Positions 62,001 to 64,000 of a stretch of 64,000 nucleotides of DNA are shown piece after piece (position 1 is the stretch's first letter; each line of letters starts with the position of its first letter). The position numbers and the translations under genes were made by a program. The notes under the pieces are model-generated. The model had not been told where the DNA came from. It saw only the letters and a program-made list of their open reading frames with translations, and ran no database searches. The stretch comes from Aphelocoma coerulescens (Eukaryota; Chordata; Aves; Passeriformes; Corvidae): NCBI RefSeq assembly GCF_041296385.1, contig NC_091017.1, positions 12,146,001 to 12,210,000 of the forward strand. Reading direction: 5' to 3'.

Positions 62001-64000
62001 TTGCTGGCTTTGACCACCCCTGGGCCACCTCTCATATTCTCCTGAAACAGTGGGGTACATGAAGGCATTGCCATACCTGATCATCCCTTGCCATGCAGAG
62101 CCCAGCCTTGCATTGCCTTACAGACACCTCTGTGTACCTCCCTTGCCCTTCCTATGTCTCCATTGCATGGCCTTGTTCACCAATCTCCCACCTTGACTTT
62201 CTTACCCCTTGTTTCCTGGTCTTGTCTTGCCTGCTTCTCCTATGACTCTCTTGGCCTTGCCTAAGTCTCTCTTGCCTTGCTTTGCAAAGCCAACACTTGC
62301 CTTGCCCTGCTACCCCTCTTTCCCTCGCCTAGTCTACCCACCTTTGACTGGCCTGTCCATCCGATCATCACCTTTTCTGCACCACCCCTCCATGCTCTTG
62401 TCTTGCCTTGGCCTGCCTACCCTTCCCTTGCCTTGCACTGCCTTGCATAACCCTTGCCCTTCTTGACATTTGTGCCCCTTTCCAACATGGCCTTGCTTTC
62501 CTTTGCCTACCCCTCCCAATCCCTGCTTTGCCTACAGATTCCTGGCCTTCTTTTGTCTACCACTCCTTTGCCTTTTGTGGGAACCAACAGCTGGTCTGAA
62601 GGCCTCACAGACATTTCCGTTGATACAATCATTTTGTACCCGTGAGAATTGCAGAAGCAAGAAGATAAACAACAGAAAGAAGTTGTAACAGCTGCAAAAG
62701 GGACGATACTGGCTGATGTTTAGCAAAGAATGTGTGTACACTATAGACAACCAGTAGTATTGTATTATAGCAAAATAATAGTCCATGCACATGTAGCTAA
62801 AAAAGTGCATAAGAGAAGATGCATAAATAATACAAGTGGTTTTTTGCCATTGCTCGGGGCAGAGAGTGTATGTGTGTCGTGACCGTCTCAACAGCAACAG
62901 CCTTGCACTGCCTTTCATAACCAGCCCCTGCCTACTGCCTCCTTCCCTGGCCTTCCATGTCTTGTCTTCCTCTCCTTTGATTTAACTTGCTTCTCCTATC
63001 TCTCCCTTGCTTGCCTTACTCCACTGACCTTTCTGTGTTCTTGCCTTGACTTGCCTAGCTGTTCCTTGCTTCACATTGCTTTGTGTAAGCATTCCCTGTT
63101 TTTATTTGCCTACCCCTTTCTTGCCTGGCCTTTCCTTGCCTAGCCTTTCTTGTCTTTGCCTGCCCTCTGCATCACTGGACTTACCTTCCTATGCCCTGCC
63201 TTCCCTACAGCTTCTGGGCCTTCTCTTGCCTCGCACTCATTGGCCCTACTTTGCTGCCTGCTCACTGCTCTTGCTTTGCTTTCCCTAACTTTCCCTTGAC
63301 TTGACTAGAATTGCCTAAACTTACTTTGACTGCATTGCCTTGCCTGCATGGAAGAAAAGGCAAGGCAGGGCAAAGCAAGGAAATCATAGGCAGGGCAGGG
63401 CAAGGGAGACATAGGCAAGAGAGACGTAGCCAAGGAAGGCAAAGCAAGGGTAGGCTAGGAAAAACCAGGCAATGGTACTGAAGGCAACGCAAGGCCAAGT
63501 GACTCATAATGCCTTTCCTTGGAATGCAAAGGTCTGAATCCCAGTGTTGGTGGAGCAGATGATAAGGTCCCATGGGGAAGTAAACTCAACTGAGACATTT
63601 CTCTCCTGGCACCTCTTGTGTAGGAGCAATTCTTAGATATATTCAATATTGGCGGTAGCACGCCAGTTCCTCAGAGAGGATGACAATGCTTTTCCATGGG
63701 AAGGAAAGCACCTAGCCCCAGTGTTTCAGGTGCACATAAGAAGCTGCCTAGTGGAGGTAAAGGGCAGCAGCAACTTTCTGTCCTGGCATATTTGGTGTAG
63801 AAGCACTGCCTTGATTTGTACAAGTATGGAGTTGCTACGCCCTATTTTCAAGGCAGTCTCCTGAAAAAGTCAATTTTGGCATGTCGTTTCCACTTCTGAA
63901 AGGTGGTCTTCTGAACTCTTGGCAGTAAGCCAAGACAAGCAGCTATGCTCATCCTTGGTGTGCAGCTGATTTAGACACCAGGGCAGGTAATGTCCAGTAA
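59059..64000 (+). repeat. B spacer, copy 6 (truncated by the window end)
   Basis: First ~4.94 kb of a B spacer; positions equal copy 1 plus 56594, then plus 56593 after the 1-bp deletion near 63538. AT-rich insert 59115-59823, A relatives 59824-61689, CTTGCC tract 62069-63494 with LTR-like block 62575-62899 and hairpin 63336-63367. The orientation of its 402-bp segment lies outside the window. Confidence 0.95.
62069..63494. repeat. CTTGCC-like tract, B copy 6
   Basis: Same structure as 5475-6900: interruption at 62575-62899, strand switch at the hairpin 63336-63367. Private variants near 62355, 63210 and 63322. Confidence 0.85.

Larger units (their letters stand above)
1..64000. repeat. Higher-order tandem array (macrosatellite) filling the window
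   Basis: Identical landmarks recur through the whole window. The 1,232-bp monomer A starts at 1, 1233, 11320, 12552, 13784, 15016, 25103, 35190, 45276, 46508, 56595 and 57827. Each cluster of A is followed by an ~8,855-bp spacer B. The period is 8,855 + n x 1,232 bp with n = 2, 4, 1, 1, 2, 2. Neither array edge is inside the window. Copies differ by scattered substitutions and a single 1-bp deletion, which implies very recent amplification or ongoing homogenisation. All open reading frames recur with the repeat and none resembles a known family. The host is inferred to be a vertebrate, perhaps a bird; the chromosome cannot be told from the sequence. Confidence 0.97.

Noticed and set aside
1..64000. 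CRISPR array or bacterial repeat locus
   Set aside because: The repeats are kilobases long and nearly identical, with no short repeat-spacer pattern and no Cas-like, phage or bacterial genes.
1..64000. Ribosomal DNA array with long intergenic spacers
   Set aside because: A ~10-kb period is suggestive, but I recognise no 18S, 5.8S, 28S or 5S sequence anywhere in the unit.
1..64000. Identification with a specific named chicken sex-chromosome macrosatellite
   Set aside because: The unit lengths I recall for published examples do not match this period, and I cannot search; naming one would be a guess.

Overview
The whole window is one tandem array of a large higher-order repeat (a macrosatellite). 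I find no gene I would defend: no recognisable protein, rRNA or tRNA. The sequence looks like vertebrate nuclear heterochromatin or an ampliconic region. CpG-dense blocks alternate with CpG-poor AT-rich blocks, there is splice-donor-like and AATAAA-type sequence, a candidate solo LTR, and no operon or ribosome-binding-site logic. A bird is my best guess, with modest confidence, because no species-diagnostic element is visible.

Layout. Two components alternate. Component A is a CpG-rich 1,232-bp monomer present in 12 copies, in clusters of 2, 4, 1, 1, 2 and 2. The clusters start at 1, 11320, 25103, 35190, 45276 and 56595; the first may extend left of the window. Component B is an ~8,855-bp spacer present five times complete (2465-11319, 16248-25102, 26335-35189, 36422-45275, 47740-56594) and once truncated (59059-64000). 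The period is therefore 8,855 + n x 1,232 bp: 11,319, 13,783, 10,087, 10,086 and 11,319. The B copies look nearly identical by eye. The only length change I found is a 1-bp deletion shared by the fourth and sixth copies.

Inside B, in the coordinates of the first copy: a 56-bp stub of A head (2465-2520); an AT-rich insert (2521-3229); three diverged A relatives (3230-5095); a mixed segment (5096-5474); a CTTGCC-like degenerate low-complexity tract (5475-6900) that is interrupted by a 325-bp AT-rich block with LTR-like ends and flips strand at a small hairpin; degenerate ~200-bp tandem repeats (6970-7500); a 212-bp-period duplication (7551-7852); a mixed segment (7853-8559); another A relative (8560-9000); a mixed segment (9001-10019); A relatives in forward and inverted orientation (10020-10853); and a 402-bp segment between perfect 20-bp inverted repeats (10854-11295) that runs into the next A cluster. 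Add 13783, 23870, 33957 (33956 after 40900), 45275 or 56594 (56593 after 63538) to obtain the other copies.

The most notable observation is that the 402-bp segment is in one orientation in three B copies (10.9, 24.7 and 56.1 kb) and in the opposite orientation in two adjacent copies (34.7 and 44.8 kb). Breakpoints fall at the inverted repeats and length is unchanged. Other notable points: A contains an inverted copy of its own head; A carries a three-allele site (T, C or A) that creates or removes a consensus 5' splice site; and A relatives recur throughout B, so the large unit appears to have grown from one ancestral ~1.2-kb repeat by duplication, inversion and insertion. How the parts work together, if they do, is unknown. 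The architecture shows recombination and homogenisation rather than a set of cooperating genes.
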